Shown: positions 40,140 through 49,283, counted from the stretch's first letter. The stretch is 64,000 nucleotides of DNA from Streptomyces umbrinus (GCF_030817415.1 NZ_JAUSZI010000002.1:11011501-11075500), one strand, 5' to 3'. The notes: generated by a model not told the origin, from the sequence alone. Program-made: numbers and translations.

Positions 40140-41149
40140 CGCCTCTCGCCGAGTGGGCCCGTCGCCGCGTTCGCGTAGCGGCGGGCCAACTGAGCGAAGG
40201 CGTCGCGGAGTTCGTCCGGGCCGACGACCTCGATGTCGGCGTCGAACCTGCCGATGTCGGCGGCCAGGCCGGGCCACGACCATGAACCCAGGACGAGCCG
40301 GCAGCGGTTCGGGCCGAGCTCCTCGACGACTCCGTCGCGGGAGTAGCGGGACACCTCGGCGGCGGGGAGACGGAGGATCACCTCGCCGCGGCAGGGCCAG
40401 TCGCCGGAGCCGCCGGACCCGTCGGAACCCCGGAACCGGCCCGCCACGAAAGCGGCCACATCGCCGCCGGGCAGCTCGCGCGGAGTGAACCGGGGCCCTG
40501 TAGGGACGCGCGGGGTGATCCGGTCGGCGCGAAAGGTGCGCCAGTCCTCGCGGTCCAGGTCCCAGGCGACGAGATACCAGCGCCCGCCCCAGGTGACGAG
40601 GTGATGGGGCTGCACCCGGCGCGGTGCGGTCATGGCCGGATCGTCGTCGCCCGCTCCGCGAGGTGAGGCGTAGTCGAAACGCAGCACATCGCGGGCATGG
40701 ACGGCTGTGCCGAGTGCCATGAGTACGCCACTGTCGACCCGCGACTCCGGCCGGGTCGCGGATCGCCCGACGGCGGTGACCTGGAGCATGTCGATCCGGC
40801 GGCGCAACCGCGCCGGCATCACCTGCCGGACGGTGGTCAGCGCACGCGCCGCGGCCTCCTCGATGCCGGCGCCGGTGGTCGTGGCGATCTGGAGCGCGAC
40901 GGCGAGGGCGACGGCCTGCTCGTCGTCGAACAGCAGCGGCGGCAGATCGGCTCCGGCGTCGAGCCGGTAACCGCCGTCGGGCCCTTTGAAGGCCACGATG
41001 GGATAGCCGAGCTCGCGCAGCCGGTCGACATCGCGGCGCACGGTACGCGGACTGATGTCCAGCCGCTCCGCCAGCAGCGCCCCCGGCCAGTCCCGGCGCG
41101 CCTGGAGCAGGGAGAGCAGGGACAGCAGTCGGGCTGACGTCTTCGGCAT
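40127..41149 (-). CDS. YafY-type HTH/WYL-domain transcriptional regulator
   Basis: The protein is 340 aa from ATG 41149 (ATG 41158 is possible). The N-terminal HTH_11 is TSARLLSLLSLLQARRDWPG then LLAERLDISPRTVRRDVDRL. The WYL domain is visible as VQPHHLVTWGGRWYLVAWDL and the following DREDWRTFRADRITPRVPTG, and a WCX-type C-terminal domain closes the protein. WYL domains bind nucleic acid or nucleotides and often act in DNA-damage or defence control. It is divergent from a DinB gene, with 101 bp between starts. Confidence 0.92.
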   Translation of the reverse strand: MPKTSARLLSLLSLLQARRDWPGALLAERLDISPRTVRRDVDRLRELGYPIVAFKGPDGGYRLDAGADLPPLLFDDEQAVALAVALQIATTTGAGIEEAAARALTTVRQVMPARLRRRIDMLQVTAVGRSATRPESRVDSGVLMALGTAVHARDVLRFDYASPRGAGDDDPAMTAPRRVQPHHLVTWGGRWYLVAWDLDREDWRTFRADRITPRVPTGPRFTPRELPGGDVAAFVAGRFRGSDGSGGSGDWPCRGEVILRLPAAEVSRYSRDGVVEELGPNRCRLVLGSWSWPGLAADIGRFDADIEVVGPDELRDAFAQLARRYANAATGPLGERRQYV

Positions 41150-41189
41150 GACACCCATACTGGCCCGAGAAGAGGACACTCCCTGTCCG

Positions 41190-41239
41190 CTTCTGCTGCG
41201 ACTGTCGTTCTCGTACCGAACAACGGGAACGACCAGAAG
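41190..41239. promoter_or_regulatory. Nested inverted repeat between WYL and DinB genes
   Basis: CTTCTG (41190-41195) and GTCGTTC (41204-41210) are mirrored by GAACGAC (41227-41233) and CAGAAG (41234-41239). The gap between the two arm elements differs on the two sides, so this is an interrupted repeat. It is a candidate site for the divergent WYL regulator. Confidence 0.35.
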
Positions 41240-41250
41240 GACCGATCACT

Positions 41251-41829
41251 GTGACCGCCATGACCACGCCCCCTGTCACTCCCGACGCCGAGCGGGCCGA
41301 CCTGATCGCCGCGCTCGCGACCGCGCGGACAGCCCTGACCGACACCGTGCGCGGGCTCACCGACGAGCAGGCCGGTGAACGCCCGACCGTCAGCGCGCTG
41401 TGCCTGGGCGGGCTGATCAAGCACGTCGCCTCCATCGAGGAGGGATGGCTGCGCTTCGTGGTCGACGGCCCGTCGGCGCTGCGCCACGACCTGCCCGACG
41501 GCGTCACCTGGGCCGACATCGCGGCCGGTACCGCACGCGAGTTCCCGCAGTGGATGATCGACCACCAGAACGACTTCCTGATGCTGCCCGGCGAGACGCT
41601 GGCCGGTGTCGTCGAGCGCTACGACCAGGTCGCCGCCCACAGCGAGAAGATCATCGCCTCCGTGCCCGACCTCTCGGCGACGCATCCGCTGCCGGAGGCG
41701 CCTTGGCACGAGCCGGGAGCCGTGCGCAGCGTGCGCCGGGTGCTGACGCACGTCATCGCCGAGACCGCCCAGCACGCCGGGCACGCGGACATCCTGCGCG
41801 AGACGCTCGACGGGCGGAAGTCGACCTGA
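41251..41829 (+). CDS. DinB-family (DUF664-like) putative thiol-dependent enzyme
   Basis: The protein is 192 aa from GTG 41251 with GAAGGA nine bases upstream; ATG 41260 is an alternative. It has the DinB four-helix-bundle pattern with metal-ligand histidines: GGLIKHVASIEEGWLRFVVD (first His), DHQNDF, and RRVLTHVIAETAQHAGHADI (last two His). DinB proteins bind Ni or Zn and many actinobacterial members act with mycothiol in S-transfer or isomerisation. The substrate is unknown. It probably answers to the divergent WYL regulator. Confidence 0.85.
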   Translation: MTAMTTPPVTPDAERADLIAALATARTALTDTVRGLTDEQAGERPTVSALCLGGLIKHVASIEEGWLRFVVDGPSALRHDLPDGVTWADIAAGTAREFPQWMIDHQNDFLMLPGETLAGVVERYDQVAAHSEKIIASVPDLSATHPLPEAPWHEPGAVRSVRRVLTHVIAETAQHAGHADILRETLDGRKST

Positions 41830-41896
41830 CGCAGACGGATCCGGACCGGGTCGGGCCACCGCCCCGACCCGGTCCCGACCTCGGAATCCCGCACAT

Positions 41897-41930
41897 ATTC
41901 GAAGTACGTATTCGAAGTACGCATTCGAAG
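41897..41930. repeat. 13-bp tandem repeats (ATTCGAAGTACGN) before the HTH_42 gene
   Basis: ATTCGAAGTACGT (41897), ATTCGAAGTACGC (41910) and the partial ATTCGAAG (41923) follow each other with a 13-bp period. Each contains the palindrome TTCGAA. They sit 14 bp before a mini-ORF and about 46 bp before the HTH_42 gene, a place expected for operators. Confidence 0.6.
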
Positions 41931-41943
41931 GGAAGAGCGCACC

Positions 41944-41979
41944 ATGAGGTTCGGCCAGGCCCCGGGGGCGACCCGATGA
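41944..41979 (+). CDS. Mini-ORF coupled to the HTH_42 gene
   Basis: ATG 41944 opens an 11-codon frame (MRFGQAPGATR) whose TGA overlaps the ATG of the next gene (ATGA). GGGAAGAG lies upstream, a better ribosome-binding site than any before the HTH_42 start itself. It may exist to load ribosomes for coupled translation. Coding purpose beyond that is doubtful. Confidence 0.45.
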   Translation: MRFGQAPGATR

Positions 41980-43073
41980 CCGTTCTCGACGCCCGGGCGC
42001 TCAACAGGGCAACGCTGGCACGGCAGTTGCTGCTCGACCGCGCCGACATACCGGTGCTCGACGCCGTCGCGCACCTCGGCGGTCTGCAGGCGCAGGAACC
42101 GCAGGAGCCGTTCGTCGGGCTCTGGTCGCGGCTGCGCGCGTTCGACCCGGCAGTGCTCTCGGACCTGTTGACCGGACGGAGCGTGGTGCGCACCCATCTC
42201 ATGCGCCGAACCGTCCATCTCGTCACCGCCGCCGACGTCCTGGCCTGGCGGGCCCGCCACGACGCCATGCTGCGCCAACGGGTACTCGGGGTCTACCGCG
42301 GTGAACTCGCCGGAGTGGATCTCGACGAGCTCGCAGCTGCGGGCCGGGCCGTCATGGCCGACGGCGAGCCCCGCTCGATGAGCGAACTCGCGCGGGCGCT
42401 CGCCGACCGCTGGCCGAAGCCGGGACCACGGCCACTGGGCGAAATGCTGGTCGCCGCCCTCATCCCGATGGTGCAACTGCCACCGCGCGGACTGTGGCGC
42501 ACCCGGGCGGGAGTGCGCAACGCCCCGCTCTCCTCCTGGCTCGGGCGCGAGATCGACCCGCCCGCCCCGGACGGCTCCGACCCTGTGGGTCAGGACCTGG
42601 TGCGGCGCTATCTGGCAGCGTTCGGCCCCGCCGCCTCGGCCGACCTGCGCGCCTGGTGCGGTCTCGCCGGACTGCCGGCCGCGATCACCGCCGTGCGCGA
42701 GGAGTTGGTGACCTTCCGCGACGAGCGAGGACGGGAACTGCTGGACCTTCCCGACGCGTTGCGCCCCGACCCCGAAACCCCCGCCCCGGCGCGGTTCCTG
42801 CCCGCGTTCGACAACGCGATCCTCGGGTACCACGACCGCGGCCGGATCATCGACGACGCTCACCGCGGCCTGTCGGTCGCCGGGGCTCGCGTCGTCCTGG
42901 TCGACGGCCGGGTCTCCGCGACCTGGCACGTGGAGGCGGACACCGTGCTGGTCACCCCGCTGCGTCGCCTCTCCCGGGCCGAACGCACCGATGTGGCCGA
43001 GCAGGGGCGGGAGTTGGCCGCGTTCCTCTCCGACGGCGCAGGCGATCGCGTACGGATCGCCGCGTCCTCCTGA
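41976..43073 (+). CDS. HTH_42 (AlkZ-like) winged-helix protein, putative DNA glycosylase family
   Basis: The protein is 365 aa from ATG 41976. It belongs to the HTH_42 winged-helix family that includes the AlkZ DNA glycosylases: an LNRATLARQLLLDR start, the Q-x-Q motif in HLGGLQAQEPQEPFVGLWSR, and VVRTHLMRRTVHLVTAADVL. Late conserved parts include FLPAFDNAILGYHDRGRIID. AlkZ enzymes unhook interstrand crosslinks or excise alkylated bases, and several protect producers from their own genotoxins. No toxin cluster is adjacent, so a general housekeeping or AlkX-like role is as likely. Confidence 0.85.
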   Translation: MTVLDARALNRATLARQLLLDRADIPVLDAVAHLGGLQAQEPQEPFVGLWSRLRAFDPAVLSDLLTGRSVVRTHLMRRTVHLVTAADVLAWRARHDAMLRQRVLGVYRGELAGVDLDELAAAGRAVMADGEPRSMSELARALADRWPKPGPRPLGEMLVAALIPMVQLPPRGLWRTRAGVRNAPLSSWLGREIDPPAPDGSDPVGQDLVRRYLAAFGPAASADLRAWCGLAGLPAAITAVREELVTFRDERGRELLDLPDALRPDPETPAPARFLPAFDNAILGYHDRGRIIDDAHRGLSVAGARVVLVDGRVSATWHVEADTVLVTPLRRLSRAERTDVAEQGRELAAFLSDGAGDRVRIAASS

Positions 43074-43118
43074 GGAGCGACAGGAGCGCCGGGAGTGCTG
43101 GGAGCGCCCCACCCGTGA

Positions 43119-43149
43119 GTGACGCGGGTCCATGCGCGACCCGCGTCAC
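43119..43149. terminator. Bidirectional terminator between convergent genes
   Basis: GTGACGCGGGTC and GACCCGCGTCAC form a perfect 12-bp stem with a 7-base loop, between the HTH_42 stop (43073) and the dienelactone hydrolase stop (43174). Confidence 0.8.
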
Positions 43150-43173
43150 GGCACCGCCGTACCGCCGCTCCGG

Positions 43174-43884
43174 TCAGCCCAGCTGTGCGTGCAGGAAGTC
43201 CACCGTGCTCCGCCAGGCCAGGGCCGACGACTCGGGCTCGTGGACCTCGGGGCGGCCGTCGTTGAAGAAGGCGTGGTCGGCGGGGTAGACGCGGAAGTCC
43301 GGGGTGATGCCGGACTGCTCGCGGATCGTGTCGCGGAGCGGGGCGAGGGAGTCGACGGGAATGGCCGAGTCGCGCTCGCCGTAGTGGCCGAGGATCTGCG
43401 CCTTGAGGCCGGAGAAGTCGGGGGTCTCGCCCTGGATGACGCCGTAGAAGGGGACGGCGGCGTGGACGCGCGGGTCGGTGGCGGCCTGGTAGAGGACGAA
43501 ACCGCCGCCCATGCAGAAGCCGACCGAGCCGACGGTCCCGGAGGTGACCTCGGGCATCGCGAGCAGATGGTCGACGGCACCGGAGAGCAGCTCGACGCCG
43601 CGCGCCACGGGCAGGTCCTGCATCATGCGGTACGCCTCGGCGCTGTCGTGGGCGACATTGCCGCCGTACAGGTCGGGAGCCAGCGCCACGAAGCCCTCCT
43701 TCGCCAGGCGCTCGGTGACGTCCGCGATGTGGTCGGTGAGGCCCCACCACTCCTGGATCACGATGACGCCGGGCCCCTGTCCGGAGGGCGGCAGCGCCAG
43801 ATAACCGTGCGCGGTGGTCCCGCCGCTCGGGAACGTGACGTTCTGGTGGGTGGGGGCTCCGGTCGACCTGGGCGTCTCGGACAT
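43174..43884 (-). CDS. Dienelactone hydrolase-family protein
   Basis: The protein is 236 aa from ATG 43884. The alpha/beta-hydrolase core shows the nucleophile Cys in [17 protein letters not shown], the acid region [12 protein letters not shown], and the catalytic His in [37 protein letters not shown] at residue 38 carries the conserved Glu that orients the Cys. The Cys-Asp-His triad is standard for this family, which hydrolyses dienelactone or other cyclic esters. It is divergent from the VOC gene. Confidence 0.9.
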   Translation of the reverse strand: MSETPRSTGAPTHQNVTFPSGGTTAHGYLALPPSGQGPGVIVIQEWWGLTDHIADVTERLAKEGFVALAPDLYGGNVAHDSAEAYRMMQDLPVARGVELLSGAVDHLLAMPEVTSGTVGSVGFCMGGGFVLYQAATDPRVHAAVPFYGVIQGETPDFSGLKAQILGHYGERDSAIPVDSLAPLRDTIREQSGITPDFRVYPADHAFFNDGRPEVHEPESSALAWRSTVDFLHAQLG

Positions 43885-44059
43885 GGTGTGTCACTCCTGT
43901 CGCTTGATCTTGACTCCAGCATGCAGGAGGCCGGTACGGCGACGGCACGCGGCCCCTCCTTCCCCGGGGCGGGAGTCCCTGTGTCTCGCCATGCCGTATC
44001 CTCGCGTGTTACGTATAACCCGCCCCGTGTCCTGCCCCTTCACTCCCCGAGAGGCTCCG

Positions 44060-44491
44060 ATGAAACGCGTCGCCCTGGTCACCCTCGTCGTCGACGACTA
44101 CGACGAGGCGATCCGCTTCTACACCGAGGCTCTCGGATTCCGGCTCGCCGAGGACAGCCCGCGACCCGACGGGTCCCGCTGGGTCGTCGTGGAGCCGGAC
44201 ACCGGAGGGCACGGCACCGGCCTCCTGCTGGCCCGGGCCAAGGACGAGGCCCAGCGCGGCCGGGTCGGCGACCAGACCGGCGGACGTGTCGGCTTCTTCC
44301 TGCACACCGACGACTTCGCCCGCGACCACGCACGGATGACCGCGGCGGGCGTGACCTTCCTGGAGGAGCCGCGGCACGAGACGTACGGCTCGGTCGTCGT
44401 CTTCCAGGACCTGTACGGAAACCGGTGGGATCTGCTGCAGCCCGCCGCGCCCGACCCGCGGCCCGCCGCTCCCGACGCGACCGCCCAGTGA
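44060..44491 (+). CDS. VOC-superfamily (glyoxalase/bleomycin-resistance-fold) protein
   Basis: The protein is 143 aa from ATG 44060. Both beta-alpha-beta-beta-beta modules are present: [20 protein letters not shown] and [20 protein letters not shown], then [16 protein letters not shown], whose late aromatic/acidic pattern matches single-domain glyoxalase-like proteins. It could be a metal-dependent isomerase or dioxygenase, or an antibiotic-binding protein. It lies 56 bp upstream of the adenosine deaminase gene on the same strand. GTTACGTATAAC at 44007-44018 is a palindrome in its promoter region. Confidence 0.88.
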   Translation: MKRVALVTLVVDDYDEAIRFYTEALGFRLAEDSPRPDGSRWVVVEPDTGGHGTGLLLARAKDEAQRGRVGDQTGGRVGFFLHTDDFARDHARMTAAGVTFLEEPRHETYGSVVVFQDLYGNRWDLLQPAAPDPRPAAPDATAQ

Positions 44492-44547
44492 TCAGCACTC
44501 CCCATCCACAGACGACATCCACCGAGAACCTGCCGAGGAAACACCGC

Positions 44548-45612
44548 ATGACCGCGTCCCGCATCGACATCGACACCATCCGCCGGCTCCCCAAGGCTGT
44601 CCTGCACGACCACCTCGACGGCGGCCTGCGCCCCGCCACGCTCGTCGAACTCGCCGACGCGGTCGGCCACACGCTCCCCACCACGGACCCGGACGAGTTG
44701 GCCGCCTGGTACTACGAGGCCGCCAACTCCGGTGACCTGGTCCGCTACATAGCCACCTTCGAGCACACCCTCGCTGTGATGCAGACCCGTGAGGGCCTGC
44801 TGCGGACCGCCGAGGAGTACGTGCTCGATCTGGCCGAGGACGGTGTCGTCTACGGCGAGGTGCGTTACGCCCCCGAGCTGCTGGTCAACGGCGGGCTGGC
44901 CCTCTCCGAGGTCGTCGAGACCGTGCAGGAGGGACTGGCCGCCGGTATGGCGAAGGCGGCAGCCGCCGGCACCCCGGTCCGGGTCGGCACCCTGCTGTGC
45001 GGGATGCGCATGTTCGACCGGGTCCGCGAGGCGGCCGACCTGGCCGTGGCCTTCCGGGACGCGGGCGTCGTCGGCTTCGACATCGCGGGAGCCGAGGACG
45101 GCTTCCCGCCCGCCGACCACCTCGGCGCCTTCGAGCACCTGCGCGTCGAGAACGTCCCGTTCACCATCCACGCCGGCGAGGCCCACGGCCTGCCCAGCAT
45201 CCACCAGGCCCTCCAGGTCTGCGGCGCCCAGCGCATCGGACACGGCGTCCGTATCACCGAGGACATCGTGGACGGCAAGCTCGGACGCGTCGCGGGCTGG
45301 GTGCGCGATCGCCGCATCGCCCTGGAGATGTGCCCAACGTCCAACCTCCAGACGGGCGCTGCCACTTCGATCGCCGACCACCCGATCACGCGCCTGCGCG
45401 ACCTGGGCTTCCGCGTCACGCTCAATACCGACAACCGGCTGGTCTCCGGCACGACCATGACCCGCGAGATGTCCCTGCTCGTCGACGAGGCGGGCTGGAC
45501 CCTCGACGACCTGCGCACGGTCACGGTCAACGCCCTGAAGAGCGCGTTCATCCCGTTCGACGAGCGGGCCGCCCTCATCCGGGACGTCGTCCTGCCGGGC
45601 TACGAGCTCTGA
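44548..45612 (+). CDS. add: Adenosine deaminase
   Basis: The protein is 354 aa from ATG 44548. The metal site and catalytic residues are all seen: LHDHLDGG (H20, H22), HAGEAHG (H207, catalytic E210), QRIGHG (H231) and TLNTDNR (D295). The LDGG form rather than LxGS follows the actinobacterial type. It deaminates (deoxy)adenosine to (deoxy)inosine in purine salvage. It ends at a strong terminator, and may share a transcript with the VOC gene. Confidence 0.94.
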   Translation: MTASRIDIDTIRRLPKAVLHDHLDGGLRPATLVELADAVGHTLPTTDPDELAAWYYEAANSGDLVRYIATFEHTLAVMQTREGLLRTAEEYVLDLAEDGVVYGEVRYAPELLVNGGLALSEVVETVQEGLAAGMAKAAAAGTPVRVGTLLCGMRMFDRVREAADLAVAFRDAGVVGFDIAGAEDGFPPADHLGAFEHLRVENVPFTIHAGEAHGLPSIHQALQVCGAQRIGHGVRITEDIVDGKLGRVAGWVRDRRIALEMCPTSNLQTGAATSIADHPITRLRDLGFRVTLNTDNRLVSGTTMTREMSLLVDEAGWTLDDLRTVTVNALKSAFIPFDERAALIRDVVLPGYEL

Positions 45613-45619
45613 GCACCCC

Positions 45620-45657
45620 GAGGCCGGCCGGACCGCTCAGCGGTTGCGGCCGGCCTC
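45620..45657. terminator. Two-tier terminator after adenosine deaminase gene
   Basis: GAGGCCGGCCG and CGGCCGGCCTC are perfect 11-bp arms that enclose a second perfect stem, ACCGCT/AGCGGT. It lies between convergent genes and would stop both. Confidence 0.8.
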
Positions 45658-45667
45658 TCACGTGCTC

Positions 45668-47164
45668 TCACGCGTCGGCCACCCAGTTCCCGTGGAAGCC
45701 CAGCGGCACCCGCCCCGGCAGCTGGACCCGGGCCACCGGCTCACCTGTGAAGTCCTGAGCGGACAGGATCAGCAGATCGGCCGCGCCCCGGTCGGGATTG
45801 TGGACGTACGCCAGCGTGTAGCCGTCGTCCTCGGCCGCCCTCCGGTCCGCCGGGTCCGAGGCCACGAACACCGGCTCGCCGGCCGCCGCGTGCCGGGGCA
45901 GCCGGTGCGCCTGAGTCGTACCGCGCATCAGGTCGTGCTTGATCAGCTCGTTGCGGAAGACGCGGTCGGGCGGGTTCCCGTCGGGCGTCACATACGCCAG
46001 CGTCAGCTCGGCGGAGGCTGCCGAGTACCCGTACCGATGCCGCCGCCCCACCAGCGACTCGTTGACTCGCGGGAACTCCTGAGGCCGGTCGTCCAGCACC
46101 TTGGTGCGTACGCGGCCCCGGTCGAGGTCGACCGTCCAGCGGTGCAGCCGCGGGGTCCCGGCCCCGTACGGTCCGCCTGAGCCGCGTCCCGCGACGAAGA
46201 AGGGCGCCGCAATGGCCGTGAGGTCGACGACCACCGACGATCCCTCGTCGTAGGCGTTGAGGGTGTGCGAGTAGTACGTCGGCTCCGCCTCGATCCAGCG
46301 GATCCGGCCGCCGGCCCGCGGCAGCACACCGACTCGCGCGGCATGCCGGTCGTTCCACACGTATGGCACCAGGTCTCCCCGCTCGGCGCCCGCCGGGTCG
46401 AAGGTGACAGGCATGTCGAAGATGACGACGTACTTCTCGGTGAGCGCGAAGTCGTGGATCATCGGGCTGTCCGACACCGGGATCCTGGTGGTCCTGACGA
46501 CCCGTCCCGCCGCGTTCACCACCAGGTGCCGGATGTGGTTCCAGGTCGGGTAGTACGTGATCGCGTGCAGCTCGCCCGACTCCGCGTCGAGCTTGGTGTG
46601 CGCCGTGAACGCGCCCTCCAGGGTGCCGCGGAAGTCGTACGTGCCCACCGTGTTGAGCTCGTAGTCGAGTTCGTACGGCAGAGGACCGCTCTCCTGGAGG
46701 GCCAGGACCCGTCCGCGGTGACCGATGACGTGGGTGTTGCAGGGGAAGTCGTCCGGCGGCACCGGTCCCGGGTAGGGCTCGCCGAGCTTCTCGGCGACGC
46801 GGGAGGAGCGGACCCAGCGGTTGCAGTACCACTCGGCGCGGCCGTCCCGCAGCCGGACGCCGTGCACCATGCCGTCGCCCTGCATCCAGTGGTGCGCCCG
46901 GGGGTCCTCCAGGCCAAGGACGTTCGGCCCGTTCCTGAGGTAGCGGCCGTTCAGCTCGCGCGGGATCCGTCCTGTGACGGGGAGGCCGAAGGCGGTCAGC
47001 TCTTCGGTGACCGGTGCGAACGCCCCTTCCAGGAACGGGAAGTGGCGCCCCTTCGAGGCGGCGGGAGCACCTGCGGCGAGTCCTCCCGTCGCCCCTACGA
47101 GTCCGCTCGCCGCCGCGATGGCCGCCGCCCCGCGCAGTACGTTCCGTCGGCTGTGCTCAGTCAT
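45668..47164 (-). CDS. Carotenoid cleavage oxygenase (RPE65 family), Tat-exported
   Basis: The protein is 498 aa from ATG 47164 with GGGAG upstream. A twin-arginine signal is seen (SRRNVLRGAAAIAAASGLVG). The seven-bladed propeller enzyme motifs include LNGRYLRNGPNVLGLEDPRA, HHWMQGDGMVHGVRL, and iron-ligand His regions YPTWNHIRHLVV, SPMIHDFALTEKYV, YYSHTLNAYDEG and GFHGNWV. It should cleave carotenoids, stilbenes or related alkenes with O2. Export is unusual for a lipid-cleaving enzyme but occurs in actinobacterial members. No carotenoid biosynthesis genes are in the window. Confidence 0.9.
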   Translation of the reverse strand: MTEHSRRNVLRGAAAIAAASGLVGATGGLAAGAPAASKGRHFPFLEGAFAPVTEELTAFGLPVTGRIPRELNGRYLRNGPNVLGLEDPRAHHWMQGDGMVHGVRLRDGRAEWYCNRWVRSSRVAEKLGEPYPGPVPPDDFPCNTHVIGHRGRVLALQESGPLPYELDYELNTVGTYDFRGTLEGAFTAHTKLDAESGELHAITYYPTWNHIRHLVVNAAGRVVRTTRIPVSDSPMIHDFALTEKYVVIFDMPVTFDPAGAERGDLVPYVWNDRHAARVGVLPRAGGRIRWIEAEPTYYSHTLNAYDEGSSVVVDLTAIAAPFFVAGRGSGGPYGAGTPRLHRWTVDLDRGRVRTKVLDDRPQEFPRVNESLVGRRHRYGYSAASAELTLAYVTPDGNPPDRVFRNELIKHDLMRGTTQAHRLPRHAAAGEPVFVASDPADRRAAEDDGYTLAYVHNPDRGAADLLILSAQDFTGEPVARVQLPGRVPLGFHGNWVADA

Positions 47165-47232
47165 CTCCGCACTCCCGTGCCGCAGTTGTCGTGATCGATG
47201 TGCACGAGTCTGCGGCGGGGGAGCGGGCCGGG

Positions 47233-48144
47233 TCAGGAGTGTTGGAGCCCCTCCTGGGGTGGTGCCAGGCCCCCTGTTTCGAGCAGCGACATCAGGGCCC
47301 GGGCGGCCGGACTGGTCGCCTCCGGGGGCGGGAGCATGGCGACGGTCTCGTACGGCGTCTCGGTGTCGGCTTTGAGGGGGAGTGCGGGCAGGGCCCGCCG
47401 TTTGTGGGCGAAGTGGCGCGGTACGACGGCGATGCCCAGGCCCTCTTCGACGAGGTCGAGGAGGCTGTGCACGTCGTTCACCTCCAGGGCGACCGTGCGG
47501 TGCACACCTGCCGCCGCGAAGGCCGCGTCTGTGGTGCGGCGCGGCCCCCAGTCGGGGTGGAAGTCGACGAAGGACTCGCCGCCCAGTTCGTCCGGGGTGA
47601 CGGGCCCTCCGGTCGCCAGCCGGTGCGAGGGGTGGCAGAGCACGGTCATCGGCTCGCTGGTCAGGGGCAGACAGCGGAGCTGCTCCGTGTCGGCGCGGGT
47701 CGTCACGGCGAAGGCCAGGTCCAGGCGGCCGGCGGCGACGTCCTCGGCGAGCGCGCCCGAGCCGGCCTGCCGCAGCCGGATCTCCACGTCCGGATGCTGC
47801 CGACGGAACGCGGCCAGCAGTTGCGCGACGGGCACCCCGGCGATGCACTGCTCGGTGCCCAGTGAGAGTGTGCCGCGCAGCACGCCCTGTACGGCGGCCA
47901 CGGCGTCCTGGGCCGCGCGGACCTGCGCGAGGATCCGTTCCGCCTCGGTCAGCAGGGCCCGGCCGGCCTCGGTGAGCGTGACGCGGCGGGTCGTGCGGAC
48001 GAACAGCGGGGCCCGCAGCTCCCGCTCCAGCGCGCGGATCGATGCCGACAGACCGGACTGGGACACCATCAGGCGTTCCGCTGCCCGGGTGAAGTGCTGG
48101 TCCTCGGCGACCGCGACGAAGTGCTGCAGGTGGCGCAATTCCAT
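47233..48144 (-). CDS. LysR-family transcriptional regulator
   Basis: The protein is 303 aa from ATG 48144. The N-terminal HTH is standard: MELRHLQHFVAVAEDQHFTR, AAERLMVSQSGLSASIRALE. The effector domain includes LSLGTEQCIAGVPVAQLLAA and GLGIAVVPRHFAHKRRALPA. It is divergent from the aldo/keto reductase gene with 113 bp between starts, so that gene is its likely target. It also sits 68 bp upstream of the carotenoid oxygenase gene on the same strand. Confidence 0.92.
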   Translation of the reverse strand: MELRHLQHFVAVAEDQHFTRAAERLMVSQSGLSASIRALERELRAPLFVRTTRRVTLTEAGRALLTEAERILAQVRAAQDAVAAVQGVLRGTLSLGTEQCIAGVPVAQLLAAFRRQHPDVEIRLRQAGSGALAEDVAAGRLDLAFAVTTRADTEQLRCLPLTSEPMTVLCHPSHRLATGGPVTPDELGGESFVDFHPDWGPRRTTDAAFAAAGVHRTVALEVNDVHSLLDLVEEGLGIAVVPRHFAHKRRALPALPLKADTETPYETVAMLPPPEATSPAARALMSLLETGGLAPPQEGLQHS

Positions 48145-48257
48145 GATTGAGAAGCGTATCCGCTGAATCCCATCCGATTCTCCTGTTGGACCGCTGTCGA
48201 GCGGGCAGGCGAGAGTGGACACCGGTCCACTCCGTACCGACCCCTCTGGAGAACGCG

Positions 48258-49259
48258 TTGTACACCGCACACACCGACCGTTACGCGGACATGCCCTACC
48301 GGCGCACGGGACGCAGCGGCCTGAAACTCCCCGCGCTCTCCCTCGGCCTGTGGCACAACTTCGGCCCCGACCGTCCCGTGGAGACCCAGCGTGCGATCCT
48401 GCGCCGGGCGTTCGACCTGGGCGTCAGCCACTTCGACCTGGCGAACAACTACGGGCCTCCGCCCGGCGCCGCCGAGTCGGCCCTTGGTGAGGCGCTCAAG
48501 GCCGACTTCGGCCCGTACCGCGACGAGCTGGTCATCTCCACCAAGGCCGGATACCTGATGTGGCCGGGCCCGTACGGCGAATGGGGCTCCCGCAAGTACC
48601 TGCTGTCCTCGCTCGACCAGAGCCTGGGCCGGATGGGCCTCGACTACGTCGACATCTTCTACTCCCACCGCCCCGACCCGGAGACTCCCCTGGAGGAGAC
48701 GATGGGCGCGCTGCACTCGGCGGTCCAGCAGGGCAAGGCGCTGTACGTCGGTGTCTCCAACTACTCGCCGGAGCAGACCCGCGAGGCCGCCCGCATCCTG
48801 GGCGAGCTGGGCACCCCGCTCCTCATCCACCAGCCGCGCTACTCGATGCTCGACCGGCGCCCGGAGGAGGGGCTCCTGGACGCGCTCGACGAGCTGAAGG
48901 TGGGCTCGATCGCCTACTCGCCGCTGGAGCAGGGCCTGCTCACCGGCCGCTACCTCGACGGCATCCCGGAGGGCTCGCGGGCCGCCAGTGACAGCCCCTT
49001 CCTGAGCGCCGACACGGTGACCGAGGACCTCGTCGGCAACCTGCGCGCCCTGGCCGACATCGCCAAGTCCCGCGGTCAGTCCCTGGCCCAGATGGCGCTC
49101 GCCTGGGTACTGCGCGGCGGCCGGGTCACCTCCGCCCTGATCGGCGCGAGCAGCCCGCAGCAGCTGGAGGACAGCGTGGCTGCCACGGGCAACCTGGACT
49201 TCTCGGAGGACGAGCTCACCCGCATCGACGAGATCGTGCGGCAGGCGTCCAAGGCCTGA
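48258..49259 (+). CDS. Aldo/keto reductase (YghZ-like)
   Basis: The protein is 333 aa from TTG 48258 with GGAGAA upstream; ATG 48291 (MPYRRTGRSG) would shorten it by eleven residues. The TIM-barrel active site is present: HFDLANNYGPPPGAAESALG (Asp and Tyr), ISTKAGYLMWPGPYG (Lys) and YVDIFYSHRPDPETPLEETM (His). The sequence fits the YghZ/Kv-beta-like branch that reduces glyceraldehyde-3-phosphate or methylglyoxal with NADPH. Probably under the divergent LysR. Confidence 0.92.
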   Translation: MYTAHTDRYADMPYRRTGRSGLKLPALSLGLWHNFGPDRPVETQRAILRRAFDLGVSHFDLANNYGPPPGAAESALGEALKADFGPYRDELVISTKAGYLMWPGPYGEWGSRKYLLSSLDQSLGRMGLDYVDIFYSHRPDPETPLEETMGALHSAVQQGKALYVGVSNYSPEQTREAARILGELGTPLLIHQPRYSMLDRRPEEGLLDALDELKVGSIAYSPLEQGLLTGRYLDGIPEGSRAASDSPFLSADTVTEDLVGNLRALADIAKSRGQSLAQMALAWVLRGGRVTSALIGASSPQQLEDSVAATGNLDFSEDELTRIDEIVRQASKA

Positions 49260-49283
49260 GTGCCGGGTACGGACCGACGGACC

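Noticed and set aside
38550..41519. A 989-codon minus-strand open frame over the PI-PLC and WYL genes
   Set aside because: It is antisense or out of frame to genes with clear catalytic and DNA-binding motifs.
41897..41930. CRISPR or attachment-site repeat
   Set aside because: The repeats are 13 bp and contiguous, with no integrase or cas gene nearby; an operator array is more likely.
45668..47164. Carotenoid biosynthetic cluster
   Set aside because: Only a cleavage oxygenase is present; no crtE, crtB, crtI or similar genes are seen.
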